Positions 10,523 through 23,666 of a stretch of 64,000 nucleotides of DNA are shown here, piece after piece (position 1 is the first letter of the stretch; each line of letters starts with the position of its first letter). The stretch spans positions 1 through 64,000 of the forward strand of contig VZRN01003162.1 in the NCBI GenBank assembly GCA_013397935.1. The letters run 5' to 3'. Origin of the DNA: Dasyornis broadbenti. Taxonomy: Eukaryota > Chordata > Aves > Passeriformes > Dasyornithidae. Below the pieces are notes generated by a model. That model searched no databases. It saw only the letters and a program-made list of their open reading frames with translations, and was not told where the DNA came from. A program made the translations under genes and the position numbers.

Positions 10523-11450
10523 AACATTGAAGTGGTAGGAATCATATCTTCCAAAGACTAACCCAAGTTTGCAGCAGGCAAACGAGTGAGGGAGAGTGCT
10601 AGAGGTCTTTTGTTATTGTTATTAGCGGCATCTTACATTTTCTGTAATATCTTTTATCGATCTCCAAGACTGATCTGTGTTATTACTGAACATGAACTGT
10701 TTTTTTAAGTCTGTTGTTGTGAAGCTTGCTTTAATATTAAGCTATTGCAAACATAAATTACATTTAACAATTTTGCTAAACAGGCATTCAAATCTGTCAC
10801 ACAACTAGCACAGAAGTCTGAGAAGCATTTAAAGCTCTATATTAATTTATTTTAAAACATGGTCATGTCTTACATTAGGTTGTATTGTATTGAGTGATGT
10901 GTAAGATTTGCTAAACCAAGGACAAAGGGTTTTAAAATGATGAGAGTGAGAGTTAGGAATAAAAGAAAATTATAGCTTTGCACTCCAGATTGCTGTGTGT
11001 GAGACTGTTTGTAACAGAGATATGAACACCAAACCATTGATGCAACCAGGTGAAGGAAATGAGTAGTGTGATCAAATTAGAATTTGAAAAAATAAATATG
11101 AATATTTATGAGATATCTGGAAGTAAGAAATAGCCTTCTGATGAAGAATATTTTTTCTTGCTACTTCAGTGGAGTAGGTTTTGTAGGTGGCTGTCACTTT
11201 GGTGGGTATCTACTTGCCTGTTGAGTGCATATGGCAGATCCTCCCTGGCACAAGAACAGGAAGATCTGATGCCTTTGCAGAGACTTTTCTCACAGATGAG
11301 CTCTGTGATGCCTACACTGGCATGCTTTAATGGCCGCAACTCTCAGGAGCAGAGAAAATTTTCAGACCAACTGATGGAATTTGGGAGTAGAAAGAAATGC
11401 TTTGTGTCTTATACAATAACATCAAAGTTGTACAAGACAGTCAGTCAAAA

Positions 11451-11500
11451 TCACAGAATCACAGAAATCAGTGGGGTGGAACTGGATTCTTGCCTGCAAG
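11451..11500 (-). mobile_element. Probable CR1 3'-end scrap
   Basis: TCACAGAATCACAGAA followed by TGGGGTGGAACTGGATTC resembles the reversed CR1 3' end (terminal octamer repeat, then the GGTTGGAAGGGAC-like tail). Only about 50 bp can be matched and the right edge is unclear. The 118-codon plus-strand frame at 11158-11514 runs through it and is not a gene. Confidence 0.45.
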
Positions 11501-14500
11501 TTTCCTCTCCATGACAGATCCCAGATTTGCTCTTCTCAAAACAGCATTTCTCTAACCACTACTATGGAGAACAGTGTGAATTTAAAGGCTCTTGGAGGAG
11601 TGTGTTTTAACAAAATTTTCATGTGTCCAATCTCTTGTTTGGCCTTTCACACAAGAGGCACAACCTGACATAGCAGAAGTCTCACGTGGTGGTGATAACA
11701 CTGATGGTAAACAAACAGGCAGGTTTTTTTCCTGTATATAGGAATATTTTTGTGGTGTTAACAGACATTATAAATGTTTCCATTTGAGTCTATCAGTGCA
11801 TTAAATTAGGGTCTGAGTTATCAAAATTACTGGTTTCTAGTACTGGAAATGACATACTGTAGAATTACCTTGAATTAGGGAAACAAGTCTTGAGTAGTGA
11901 GGTACACCAAAAAATAAGGTTCACACTGAAGTCCTGGATCTGAGATTACCCCTCAAAGTTTGCAAGTTCTTGTTAGAGTTATGTGTAAGGTGCTTGTTTG
12001 AGAAGTCTGCAGTGGGATATTGGATGCTAACAGTAGCCTGAAGCTGGTAATTTACAGTGGACAAGCGAAGAGCTCCACAGTCCTAAATGTGCTTATGATC
12101 TACTTACAGCCTCATCTCGGGCCTTCCACACCAGCCACTGCCCCACAGTAATGACCTGCTCTTCTCCTGGAGATGACAATTTACTGTCAACACCAGATAT
12201 TGTCTCACCTAAGATTCATAAGTAACTCCAAAATTTCTGTGTATTTCTATATTTTATGGTTTTATAAAGGTTAATCTGATCCTTGCTCTAAGAGTAAGAA
12301 AATTTCTTCACTAAAATTTTTTGCTTATCATGCTATTCATGTTCCCTTTTTATAGCCGGGTGTTCAAGTCAACGCCATAAAGTAAAAAACAAGTTGAACA
12401 TTGTTTCAAATTCCTCTGGCTATTTGCACAGGTAATATGAGCAAAGGGTAACAGAACTTTATATAGAACAAAACCAGAAAACTTGAGAGGATAGTAGAGA
12501 AATTCTAGATTAACAAATTGTGTCAGCAAGTTTAAAGCTTCACTGATAAAACCAATTCATAGTGCCACTTTATGGACAGATTCGTTGTAGGAATCCACAG
12601 GCTTAGTCATGGGACTAAGCTTGGTGTTAAGAAACTCCACTCCAGAACAGATTATATTTCAGTCTGTACTGTCATGTTAAATTAGGGTTTCAGTTTGCAC
12701 TTTCATCCACAGGTCTGATTGTCTACACTGCTTACTTATTGATTTATACTCCAGCTAATATCTGGAGCAAACCAGCCAATTTACGAGGTGGAGAAACATA
12801 GCCACAGAAAATTGAATCTTGCTTTTTCCTGCTGGGGCAATTCCAATCTCTCAGGGCACAGGGCATAAGATGTGGGTTATTCTTTGTCATAATTAAATAA
12901 ATACAGATTAGAAGAGCATAACAAATCCCCCTGCAAATCCCCACTGAGTGAGTCTGGTATTGTGATTTCTCCTGGGACCATATCTGAACAAAACAACTTT
13001 TTCCTTTTCATTCTTTCTCTGCACATCAATGCTTCTGATTTTTACCAAGACAGCAAAAAGTGACAGAACAGAAAAGAAACGAAGCTGAAATGCTGCCTTG
13101 CCTAACTTCTTTAGAGTGCTCAGAATTATGCAAAAAGAAAAAAAAAAGCACCCCTCAAGAATTTTAAAACTGGTGTTGATTTCTTTCCAGACATTTCTAA
13201 GATCATAACATCTGATTCTAAACAGAGCCTGAGGTCAGCAGTGCTTTTTTTCTCTTCAACTAATTTCCTGTATTCCAGTAATTTTGCTTCTTATTCCAGT
13301 TAATGCCAGAAAATACAATTGCACAATCTTTAAACATGAATTTATCTATACTTTTCCTAACCCTGCAATAGAGTTTCTCAGTCAAGTACATGAATATTTT
13401 GTCACATAGGTCGATGGGCTTTTGAGACAATTCTTTCCAGCTTTCTCAGAAAATTGTCCCTTTCTTTTACATCTCCAAAATAATCAATGCCTTTTATTTA
13501 AATTGCTGTGGAATTATTGATTTTCTAATGCACAGTCTCTTATTAAACTGATTATACCTTCACTCTTACTAAACCATGGGGACTGAGCAATGCTTGAAGT
13601 GCAGCCCCATTTCCAAACAACTGCTCAGTTGGAGAAGTTGTTAGCAGTGCTAACAACTAGGCTGACAAATTGCTCTGACTGCCCAGATTATGTATTGTAT
13701 CCAAAAAAGTTAAGGGTTGAAGTGATTTCTACTTGCATAGTTATTAAAAAAGTTTTCTGTAAATGTGTAAGAAATTTACTGTTCACTTACAATAAAAATA
13801 TTTTCCAGGCATTATGTGATTTTTTTTTTTTTTTGTGTGTGTGTGTGTAACCTCTTTAATAAGGGGTGAATCTATCCCTGAAAATACATAAAATGCAACA
13901 AGCCCTTTGCATGTGTAAGGTGTGACTAGAGATGATAATTTTTTAAAAATTAAAAGTCTGTTCTCCCTGACCTTTCAAAGGGAATGAGTTACTCATAATG
14001 CTAATGACTCCAGAGTCTAAAAATACAACTGTAACGTAGATCTGAATTGCAGAATATATGGTATCAAACAGAAAAATAGTGGCCCCTTCAGACTCCATTC
14101 TGGGAATAAAAACTGAGTAAGAGCTCTTTAACATCCTTGTTAGAAATCTCTGCTCTGGTCAGAGTTTTTTTTTTTGCCCTATGAATAAATTTCTCTCAGT
14201 GGAAGAAAGGGAGTATGATCCTGTGTTCTTTAAAAACTCACCTCTTCTAAATATTAAAAAAGCGAATTCAGAAAAAAACTGGATACATTCTTATATTTAT
14301 GGAAATACTTGTTGTGAGAGTGGGAGAACATTGTCTGTTTTCAGTTTCTCATGTCCTAAGAAAATATGGAAGTGGGAAAGTAACTTCCATTTCTTAAAAT
14401 GAGACCTTTCACAAAATAACTTTCTCCTTTCTATATTTTTCTTATCTGAAAATTGAAAAATAAATATAGGGAATTTAATCTAGGTTCTTTCTCCTTACTT

Positions 14501-17500
14501 ACTACAGGAAGTTAGATTTTTTAAGAGAACTAGGTGAGAATACACCTCAAAAAAAGTAAAAATACTTGATTTTTTTTCAATCACATTGTAATTTCCATGG
14601 ACTAAAAAACTTTGGTGCAGATTTCTGTGGGGAAAATTTCCATTTTCCATTCAAATTCTAAATGTGTATATTCATATTATGACTTTAGACCTATTTTAGA
14701 AGTCACTGACCACTGAAACAAATTCATTCTTTCAAAATGACGAGATTCAAATGGGTTAGATTCAACTTTAGTTCCTGCTCCAAGTATCTCTCCTCTTTTG
14801 AAAAGCAGCTGAAGTTCAGTGTCAGTCGGTAGCCAGCCCTGGGAATAAAACACCTGTATTCATATCAATTAGCTGACGTGGGTTGAAAAGTCTTCTTAGG
14901 AGAAGGGAGCAGCTGGTAATGGTCTGGACAAAGTCCCTCCTGGAGCTGAGTGGCAGCCTAAAATCAAGGCAGAGAGATCTAAAACTTTTATGTCATTAGG
15001 TAAACCAAAGTTATTTATTATTCTAAAAATAAGAAAAATATTTACATGAAAATTGCATTTAAAACTTTAGAAATTAATTTTATAACTGGAAAACTTTTTG
15101 TCTCCTAGGTTTATAGTTTTCCAGAATATTTTGAAGTTGTGTGAGTATTAAATCTTTCTATGGATTGTGTATGCCAATGTTATAAATTGTATTTCAATTA
15201 AAAAAAAATCTTTAATGCCAATGGTTTTTTATCATCCCTAAAAATAAAGTGCAGCAAGTGACTCTTGACTTTGGGCCAGTAAGTCCATTATGTCTAATAT
15301 ATTTTGTATTCTGCATCTATTGACCTGTTCTTGTCTATTTGTATTGCAAGTTACACTAAAACCTTGCTCCCCATTGTGGATACTGATTTATTAAAATGTG
15401 TTAGTCCAGAAGCATCCAAAAATATAAACCAACTTATTTTGCGATTATTTTTAAAACTAGAGTTGAAAGAACATCTAGTGCTCCTTTGACTTACATCTGC
15501 TTAAAAACTAAAGGAGTTTAAAACCTTCCCATGCTCTTTGTAGTGAAATTTGAAGTCTGTAATTTAAACGGAAGGAATTAAGCTGAGTTCAAAGCACCAG
15601 AATTGCAGAAGTGCTCAGGATAAGTAAACCTCAGTTGTTCAGCAAGAAAGTGAAAAGCTTATCAGATCAGGAGAGAACAGAGAGGAGCAGGAATAAATTA
15701 GAAACAATTTTTGTTTGGTTTGTTTCTTTTTACCTGAAAATAAGTCTCTCTTTCAAAGGCTCTTGCAATCAGAAAAAATAACTTTCGCCCCTCACCCTTA
15801 CCTGCAGGTTTTGAATGTTTTGTGCCCCATTGTCGTGGTTTGACCACACACCCATGCACCTAAGGTGCTGGAGTACAAGCTGCAGGGTGTTGGGGTCTTT
15901 GGATATTTGTGTAAGGGCTACAGCTGGGAATCCTGCACGTGCCTTTGGTCCTTCTTTCTGTTTGCCTCATGCTCTGTTAGGTAAAAGCACATGCCAAGAT
16001 CAGTGACTAAATGTAACGACTGAAATGTCTTCATTGTTCAGGTACTCTGTCTTCCAAAGTCTGCAAGCAACAATAGCTCTGATCATGTTGCAGCTGGCAA
16101 CACTAGTTCCTTCATCTTTTGCAGAATAACCTCAATGAGGCTTCTGAGGAAGCAGCCTAGATGCTGAGGTGTGAGCTGGGGTGAAGAGGACCATGGCGAG
16201 CCGGTCATCCTGCAGCAGACACGCTGCCACGAGGCAAGGCAGGAGACCTGCTCTGCAGGCTGAGCCATGGCCCTCGGACCAAAGCTTTTCATGACTATTA
16301 CAATTTGCTTGCCCCCCAGCTGTGTCATCTCAGTGCTTCAGTGAGGTGAAATGCATAAGTGGTGTTCTAGCAAAAGTAATGGTGACTCCTGAGCCAGCCC
16401 TGGGCTGGGTTTCTGAGCTCCCAGGAGGAGTCAGAGCTCAACCACGTCCTGCTGGATAGAGCAGGGTTTGGGGCATCCCTTGTGTAGTACCTGCTTTTTT
16501 CTGGGAATCTGTACAAACATCAGTTCCTGGCTTTTGGTTTTGGCTTCTCACCCCAAAACACAAGTATATTAAAAAAAACCCCAAAAACTCCCCAAAAATG
16601 AGTACACTGTCTACAGGTCAGACTGTGGGCTTGACAAACTCCTGTGCCTTGAATTCAGGATGTCTTGACTCAAACTGCCCAAGCTGTTGACATGGCGTAG
16701 CAAAACTGTGAGGTGGCTGCACAGCAAATATAATATTATTGTGAGCTGCTATGTGTGTAAATCACAATGACAGAACCCATTTGTTTAAAAAAGAATTGAT
16801 GAAAGGGATAAAAGAAAACTTTCCAAAGAGCTGCTGATTTGATTACTTTTTTTTTGGGGGGGTGGGGAGGAGAATTGCTACTATATCAGCAATAGAGAAT
16901 TCTATCAAGACAGCTTGATTAATAGGAGCAAATATTACTTGAATGTAGAATTGCAGAAATAAGATGGATTTTTATAATTCTGGATTTTTATTAAAGGCCA
17001 GCTAGAAGATTAGAAATACATGATATTAGTTTCTTTCAAAAATTCTATAGAAGGAAGATTCAGAGTTAGTAATTTCTGTTCTGAACAAGATGAGAGTAAA
17101 ATTAAGATACAGTCGTGTAATATGAGATTTGGGAAAGATAACATTTTTTACTATGCACATGTCTTAAACAGTGTGTAACTCTGTACACAATTCAACAGGA
17201 ATCACTGATAAATTACCCTGTTTGATCAAATTTATCTTCTGCTACTGAGGGAAATTCTAATTTTTTACTTATTACTTTCTCCTTAAGGAGACTTCATTAA
17301 ATAGCAAAAAATATAGAAAGCATATGACAATAGCAAGAACCTTTTACATAAGTTTGCAGTGCAAAACCTTTCTACTGGTTTATCTGGGTTTGGTTCTATG
17401 TTAAAGAACAGAAAATAAAAATTCATTAGCTAAAATGACAAGATTATGGGGCTCATCTGAATTTATTTCTATGAAAAATGGCAAATTTGGAAGAGAAATA

Positions 17501-20414
17501 GTTGATGTTTTGAAGTGGATAATTTCTGTTCTGGGCATACAAAATTTTACAATATAACAATTATTTTTGCTTGCTGTTAAATAAAGAAAATATAAGGAGG
17601 TGTTAAGTACTTTAAATATTGCCATATAAGCAATAAAGATGTGCAATATCAGTCTATCTTCAGATAATGAATTATGACACAATCCTGAATCCACATCTGT
17701 TTGCTGGTGCCATGGATTGCACACCATCTGCATACTTAGTGATTTCCAGCTCCTAAACTTTGTTTCGCTATGAGATGAGGCACAAATAGAAACCTGTGCA
17801 CTGTCAGTAGCAACTGAGACAGATGGGAAAGCTGCACATCAAATGCTGTAAAAAACTTGCATAATTTGGTGTGAGTGTAACAGTTTTGGGGAAAATGAAT
17901 ACATTTATTAACTCTTTTGAGAAGCTCATCAATAAGGTGGTCAGTGCACCTGGAGAAGACTAATTGGCTCACACCTGCCTCTGCTGCTGGTTATCTTGAA
18001 ATTATTTTGTTTATAGGAATCCAATTAAAACTTTACCTGTCATGAATCTGGCTTGACTCTTACAGTTGTCCCTGCAGATTTTGCTTAACTGTCCCAGAGC
18101 CACTGAGACTATCTCAGGCATATGCTTGGTGTGACCAGAGGTTGCCTTTTCGTGTCTTTCATGGGATGTCTGTAATCCTGTTGTGGCTTGGCATGCAGTA
18201 GCAAGAGCACTTCCACAGCCTCCTGCCAAACACACATGGTCTGAGCTTAAAAGTCTCACCTGTATTGCAGCCATTTTGCTATGACAGTACACAGTATTCT
18301 TAAGTAATATTGGTAACTACTTAAATTTGGTTTTAGAAATCCAAGATGAACTGGCTGGATACTTTAGGATGCACCCTCCATAGCCAAAATTTTTATTCTC
18401 TTAGCGCTCCGTACCTTTTTTCTAGGCTGTTTTGGCACAGGACAGGCTATCAGGTTTAATCACATTGAAAGTTTCAGGCAGGATGTTCAAGAATTTAATG
18501 GTAACATGTTTGCAAAAAAAGTGTCCTGAGTAGAAAGTTGTTTTGTTTTTTAAAGGTTGCATACTATGAATATAGAGGGGAAATATTTACTTGCTAGAAT
18601 TTGTACCAGAAAATACTTTCATTTATAAAAGAATATGAGCTCTCTTTAGAAAAAAATGAGTGTCTAAATTTGTAGAAATCTCTGTTGGAGTCTAAATCTC
18701 ACAGTCCAAACCAGTCACAATTAATTGCAAGAAGAATTTCACCACCTTCAATCACTTTCAATTGCTGTGTGACAGCTGGATAGGTGTTTTTTTCTAACCT
18801 TGACCCCACTTGCTTTTGACATAGCTATGAAAGGCATGACAAGTATTTCAGAAGCATGAGAGTATTTTGGGTTTTTATACAATAAAAATATTTTTATGCA
18901 ATTTCTATGGGAGAGGTGGTGTGTATGACAGAGCTGAGCAGCGATAAACAGCCTGTGAATGATGTTCAGACTTAAGCCAACAGGAGCTCCCTGGTGAAGG
19001 AAAGCATGGCTGGAAAGCAAGTGAGAAACATAAAGCATTTGCAACCTCACTCTTCTGGGAACGGTGTCTGTGTGTCTGAAACCACAGCTTGGTCTGCTTT
19101 TTGAAAAGGTTACTCAGGGTTAAGTTCAGCCATATGATTTTGGCATCTGGCTATGATTGGAGTCAATGGGGGTCCTCTGTATGCATCTGAGGGCACAGTA
19201 TGACCCTTCCTGCTTGTTTTCACTCTCTATATTTTTGTGTTACGGCACCTCTGAGCAGGGACAATCTCAACTGCTCATTCACTTTAAAGGCCATCTGTAA
19301 GGAAAGTTATTCTTGTGTTTCCTTTCATTCTCTGAGCAGTCCTTAGCCTTCTTTCTTAACTTCCTTTCTTGTTGATTTATTAAGCTACTCATGTTCAGAT
19401 CCCAGTCTATAAAAGTTAAAACTTCAATCTGAAAGAAAAAAATAACCAAGTAGATAATGTAAATACAAGATAATAGCACAAACAGCTATGAGCAGACATA
19501 GCGTATTTCATTTTCAGACATCTTCTGAAAGATAAAGAGCAATTCAGTCAAATTAAAAATGTGGAGAGATTTTCCTTCAAGGCACATTGAGCAATCAAGT
19601 CTAAAAAACAAGCCATACTGTGCTCCTGAAGCAGATAATAGTATCAGTGATGCGGTATTACTATTAGGAGTAAATGGCTCCTGTAAAATAATAAACTGAT
19701 TTAATGGGCCAAATGATGATAAGGTACTTTTCATGAATATACCAGAGGCAGAAACTTTTTCATCAAGATTGGTGTCCTAATTTGATATTCTGACTGCAAA
19801 GCTTCAGAAAGCTTGAGACTGATGGTAGCGTTGTGATTACCGTGATGGAAACTTAAGTGGGGCACCAGAATTCGCTGCACAATAGAGAAAGAATTAGACA
19901 CCTTGCAAAAGTTATCTACAGGAAGCGTGGTTTTGCCTGCAGGTAGCCTACAGGGAATGATAAACAGAAAAGGACTATCTGTCCACCTCTGTCATTGGAG
20001 CATGCATGAAAAAATTAACATGCCAGGGAAGGACCTCCATCTAAGAGGACAGAGAGGAAGAATGAAGACCCTTGGAGGGAGAAAGGCTTTCTCTATTCAA
20101 AATACTCTGCTTCCTAGTGGACAAATGAAGCTTGCCTTTGTGAGAAGTGTACTCTTCCTTAATCTGGTATTGCTTGTTCCTATATACAGTGGAGTGGACT
20201 CCTGATTTACTAGGAAACAGGAAGCTATCTGCTCTGAAGAAACAGAGCCTCTTTTTGTCTCCAAAATCCTGTGGTTTTCCTATGGTTGGAACTGTCACAG
20301 GAGTTTCTTGTCCTTTTTCCCAAATGGAAAATGCTGTAAATGAAGTTACCTTAACACTTCAATGATCTGCTGGAATGAGACACGGGAGGAAGTCACCGTT
20401 TGTAGAGGGAATTG
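11501..20414. other. Non-coding DNA, no gene recognised
   Basis: A long A/T-rich stretch with chance open frames up to 110 codons (minus strand, 17401-17733) and no recognisable domain. A somewhat more G/C-rich part lies at about 15820-16480, with no identifiable repeat or exon. Low-complexity content includes the T/GT tract at 13820. Confidence 0.65.
13820..13848. repeat. T15 run followed by (GT)7 microsatellite
   Basis: T15 at 13820-13834 is followed directly by seven GT units at 13835-13848. Confidence 0.9.
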
Positions 20415-20520
20415 CTGAACAACCTGGTCTGACCTTGCAGCTGATCCTGTGCAGCAGACAAGGTTAGATTAGAGACCTTCAGAGGTCCTTTCCAGCTTGA
20501 AATAGCTGATGATCTTATGA
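20415..20520 (+). mobile_element. CR1 3'-end fragment
   Basis: The plus strand shows the CR1 3' tail: AGATTAGAGACCTTCAGAGG, then TCCTTTCCAGC, ending with GATGATCTTATGA, a degraded terminal octamer repeat. The 5' edge is approximate. Nothing upstream reads as ORF2, so the copy is severely truncated. Confidence 0.75.
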
Positions 20521-20711
20521 GAATGGGGTTCCAAGTACCTTTTCACCTAACTGAGCTTTCAGGCAGATTCAGGAAAAGCCATCATGTGAATGTTAAGACA
20601 CTCAATTTTTTCTAAAAAGAGCTCAAATTCTTAAATAATTGAAAGATTTCTTTTTTTGGTTAAAATTTCAGTAAATAGACAAAAAGATGCCATCTTTACA
20701 CTGAGCTTTTT

Positions 20712-20745
20712 TATTATCTGTATTTTACTATTATCTGTATCATAC
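20712..20745. repeat. 17-bp tandem duplication
   Basis: TATTATCTGTATTTTAC at 20712-20728 is followed by TATTATCTGTATCATAC at 20729-20745, with two differences. Confidence 0.8.
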
Positions 20746-21910
20746 TACTGCACAGAATTGAGTTCTATTTCCTCAGTCTCCTTGGAAACGTTCATGTCTG
20801 ACAGGTAGAAATTCATATCAAGCACACGAAAGGAATTTGGGAATTTACTAATTATCTGGTGCCACTTTTTGTTGGCTATGGTATATTTCTTTATTTTTTT
20901 TTTTTTCAATACTAATGAAAGAAGGAAATAGTCCCAGTAGAAAACTTTCCTAGTAATACTTTAAAGGAAACTTGCCTCTCAGGATACAATGCTCAGACTC
21001 TAGATGACATCGATGGCACTTTCTATCTTTTGGGTCCCCAATGTACACGAAACATGCAGCAGACTTTGGTTCAAAGATTACACGGTCTTTGTGAGTTTTT
21101 CCTTTTCCTGGAATTCACCAGTACCTGATGACTTGAATGTAACATTGATTTTAAGTAAAAATGTCACGTCAAAACAACTCTAGTTGTTCCTAGTTGTTGA
21201 TCCTAGTCTAAGAAAAAGAAAAAGAAATAAAGCTCTAAATAAGTGTAAATACAGATTTTTCCTATAGAACTTATTCTGCAAGTTGGAGTTTTTGACACTT
21301 TTTGTTTTGTTTTTATTATTTTTCAGCTGTTGAAACACTTTAAAACAGTTTCTAGAGCCTTGATGAATATAGCAGAAGACTTACGAATATTTTTCTTTGG
21401 GGGAAATGCAAATATTTTAGTTGCAAAGTGTTTATGCAGAAATATCCCGAGTTCAGCAATAATTCAAATAAAGTGTTTTAGTGTCTTAGGAATTTTTACT
21501 GAAGGTTCTTCTGAAACTTTAAAAAATGTCCTTGTATATCTTACTATAAGAATAATGAATTTGTGCGAGAAAAAGAAGAGATGAAAAAATACTGTTGAAA
21601 GAATTGGAGAGTTCAAAATAGGTATAAAGGATAAATATGCCTTCTATGTTTTAGTAAGGCAGAGAGACAAAGACAAAATTATTTACTCCCAGTTTCCGAA
21701 ACATGAGATCCAAAACATAAAACTACAAAGAACTTAAAGAAGTATCACCTCATTTTAATCTTCTACTTTATTTTCTCCGCATACATTTTTCAATGAAAAA
21801 ATTGCCCATGAGATAGGTAAAAAGCAGTTCCTGACACTTATTCTGGAAATTTGTTGTCTCATGGGGGATATACTATGCATTTGTTATTTTCTCTTTATCA
21901 GATATGTTTT

Positions 21911-21926
21911 TTTGTTTGTTTGTTTG
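21911..21926. repeat. (TTTG)4 microsatellite
   Basis: Four TTTG units follow a short T run and lead into further T/G-rich sequence up to about 21940. Confidence 0.85.
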
Positions 21927-23624
21927 TGTTGTTTTGTTTCCGGTTTCGATCTATACCCTTGAACTGATTTCCCTGGTTTTCTGTTTCATATTAAAAAAAT
22001 TGGTCTGTTGTTCCTGACTTTTTTGTTTAGAAAAACATATCACAAAGACATATATCCTTCCACAAGAATATGAAAAGTGTTGGCTGAAAAAAAGCTTAAT
22101 TATTGATAACATTTAGCATATTATGTCATCTGAGAGTACCTGATCTTTGCCTTTTTGTGTTCACATTTGTGATATGTTTCTGTTACCAGTTTCCAGAATG
22201 TTTATGCAGGAATGTGTGTTTTCTATTAAACTGGCCGTGCACAACGAATTTTCCTTGCAAAGTCACCTTCAAAAAACTTGTCACTGCTTGGTGGTTTTGT
22301 AATAGGCTCGATTATGTCTCACTGGCAGTGTTAAGCGTGTGTACAACATAATGTTATCAGTAAAAGCCATCTCTTTAGGCAAAGGCATGAGGGAACCATC
22401 AAATGCTGTATTCTGACAAGAGGATATCAGTCAAAATGGCTCATATCCCAGCAGCTGTTGGGAGCATTACATGGAGGACTGAGGTACAGGAGAAAGATAC
22501 AGCCTTTGCTTGGTTAATCATTGTGTGAAGGAAGAGAGACTTCTTTTCTTTGGAGAGTGCAGGGTCTGAAGATTATGTTAACTGCTTAATCTGTTTTGAC
22601 AAAAACCTGATTAAATAATGGAACAAGAGAGAAAATGTACGTTTGGTGAATTTTTATGAAGCTGAGTATACGGTCTAGTGGATCTCTAGTCTAGTAAAAC
22701 CCCCCTCCCCCATCTGCTTTTCTCTGCATAGTTGTAATTCTTGATCTGGGATTGTGACTATCTTTCAGTTCAGAGGCCTACAGGGCTTCTAGGAGAGAGT
22801 GGAAATACAGCACGTCTCCTTGGTACAGAGAAATGCATTTGAGGTTAATACTTCAGAAGCATCCTTGCATTCAGCATATTCAAATGTGGTCATGGGTCAT
22901 TTTTTCTCCCTGTATGTCTGAAGTCTTCTGGATGACTGATGAACATAGGTGATCTGTTATGAGCTTTCACCAGGTAATCTTTTGAATTTCTACATCTGGT
23001 TCCCTTGCCCAGATAACCTTAAAAAACCCAACAAAACAACATCCTAATAACCTGTTTTCTGTAGACCCATTGCTAGCATTGCCACAAGAGCAAGTGTGTG
23101 TTTTAGCGGTGTAAATGCTTTTCCATTGATCACTACATCTGACAACACAGCAATATAACTTCCTTTTCATGCTTGCAGTTTTTCTTGTTCCATTAGCACT
23201 GATAATAGTTATCTCTGCATAGATTAATGGAATTCCCTACCCCTAAGTAATATATTGTTCGAACAAATGGTATATATGTTTCTAACTTTTAAAACTACTT
23301 GAATTAAAAGAAGACATTTATTGTTCACATGCCTAGTCAGACATCTTTCTGTGATTTTTTTCTCCATTGATTCATCTCCACTCTTTATTTTGAATGATAC
23401 AACTTGAAAACTTGTATTTGAAAGGCATATGTTAAAGAAACTTCTTGGTCTGACCATTCACAAGACTCTCTGGCAGTATTGTGATGTCTGTAGCAAACTG
23501 CTACAATTCATAAATGGAAACAATATTATTTTTAGATGACAATGAAATGCAGTCAATTTGGATTCTTGACACAATTAGTGGGGTTTTTTTTTCACACTTC
23601 CCCACCATGATTCTACAGTTAAAA

Positions 23625-23666
23625 ATTGCAATTAGAAAGTGTAGTTGAAATTGCAGTTAGAAAGTG
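23625..23666. repeat. Short direct repeat, 25-bp period
   Basis: ATTGCAATTAGAAAGTG at 23625-23641 recurs as ATTGCAGTTAGAAAGTG at 23650-23666, with one difference. Confidence 0.75.

Larger units (their letters stand above)
5011..11450. other. Non-coding DNA with scattered short repeats
   Basis: No gene is recognised. Open frames are at most about 85 codons until one of 118 codons starts at 11158, and none resembles a known domain. Contents that stand out are the small tandem and inverted repeats listed separately (6221, 6851, 9804, 10455) and an A13 run at 9456-9468. Confidence 0.65.

Noticed and set aside
11158..11514. 118-codon plus-strand frame
   Set aside because: It runs through a CR1 3' scrap near its end, has no recognisable domain and lacks codon bias.
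15826..15860. TGTCGTGGTTTGACCAC, similar to the start of some avian ERV LTRs
   Set aside because: Only the first few bases resemble an LTR end; no matching CA end, duplication or internal LTR signals were found.
17401..17733. 110-codon minus-strand frame
   Set aside because: Composition follows the A/T-rich background (many Phe, Ile, Leu, Asn); no motif seen.
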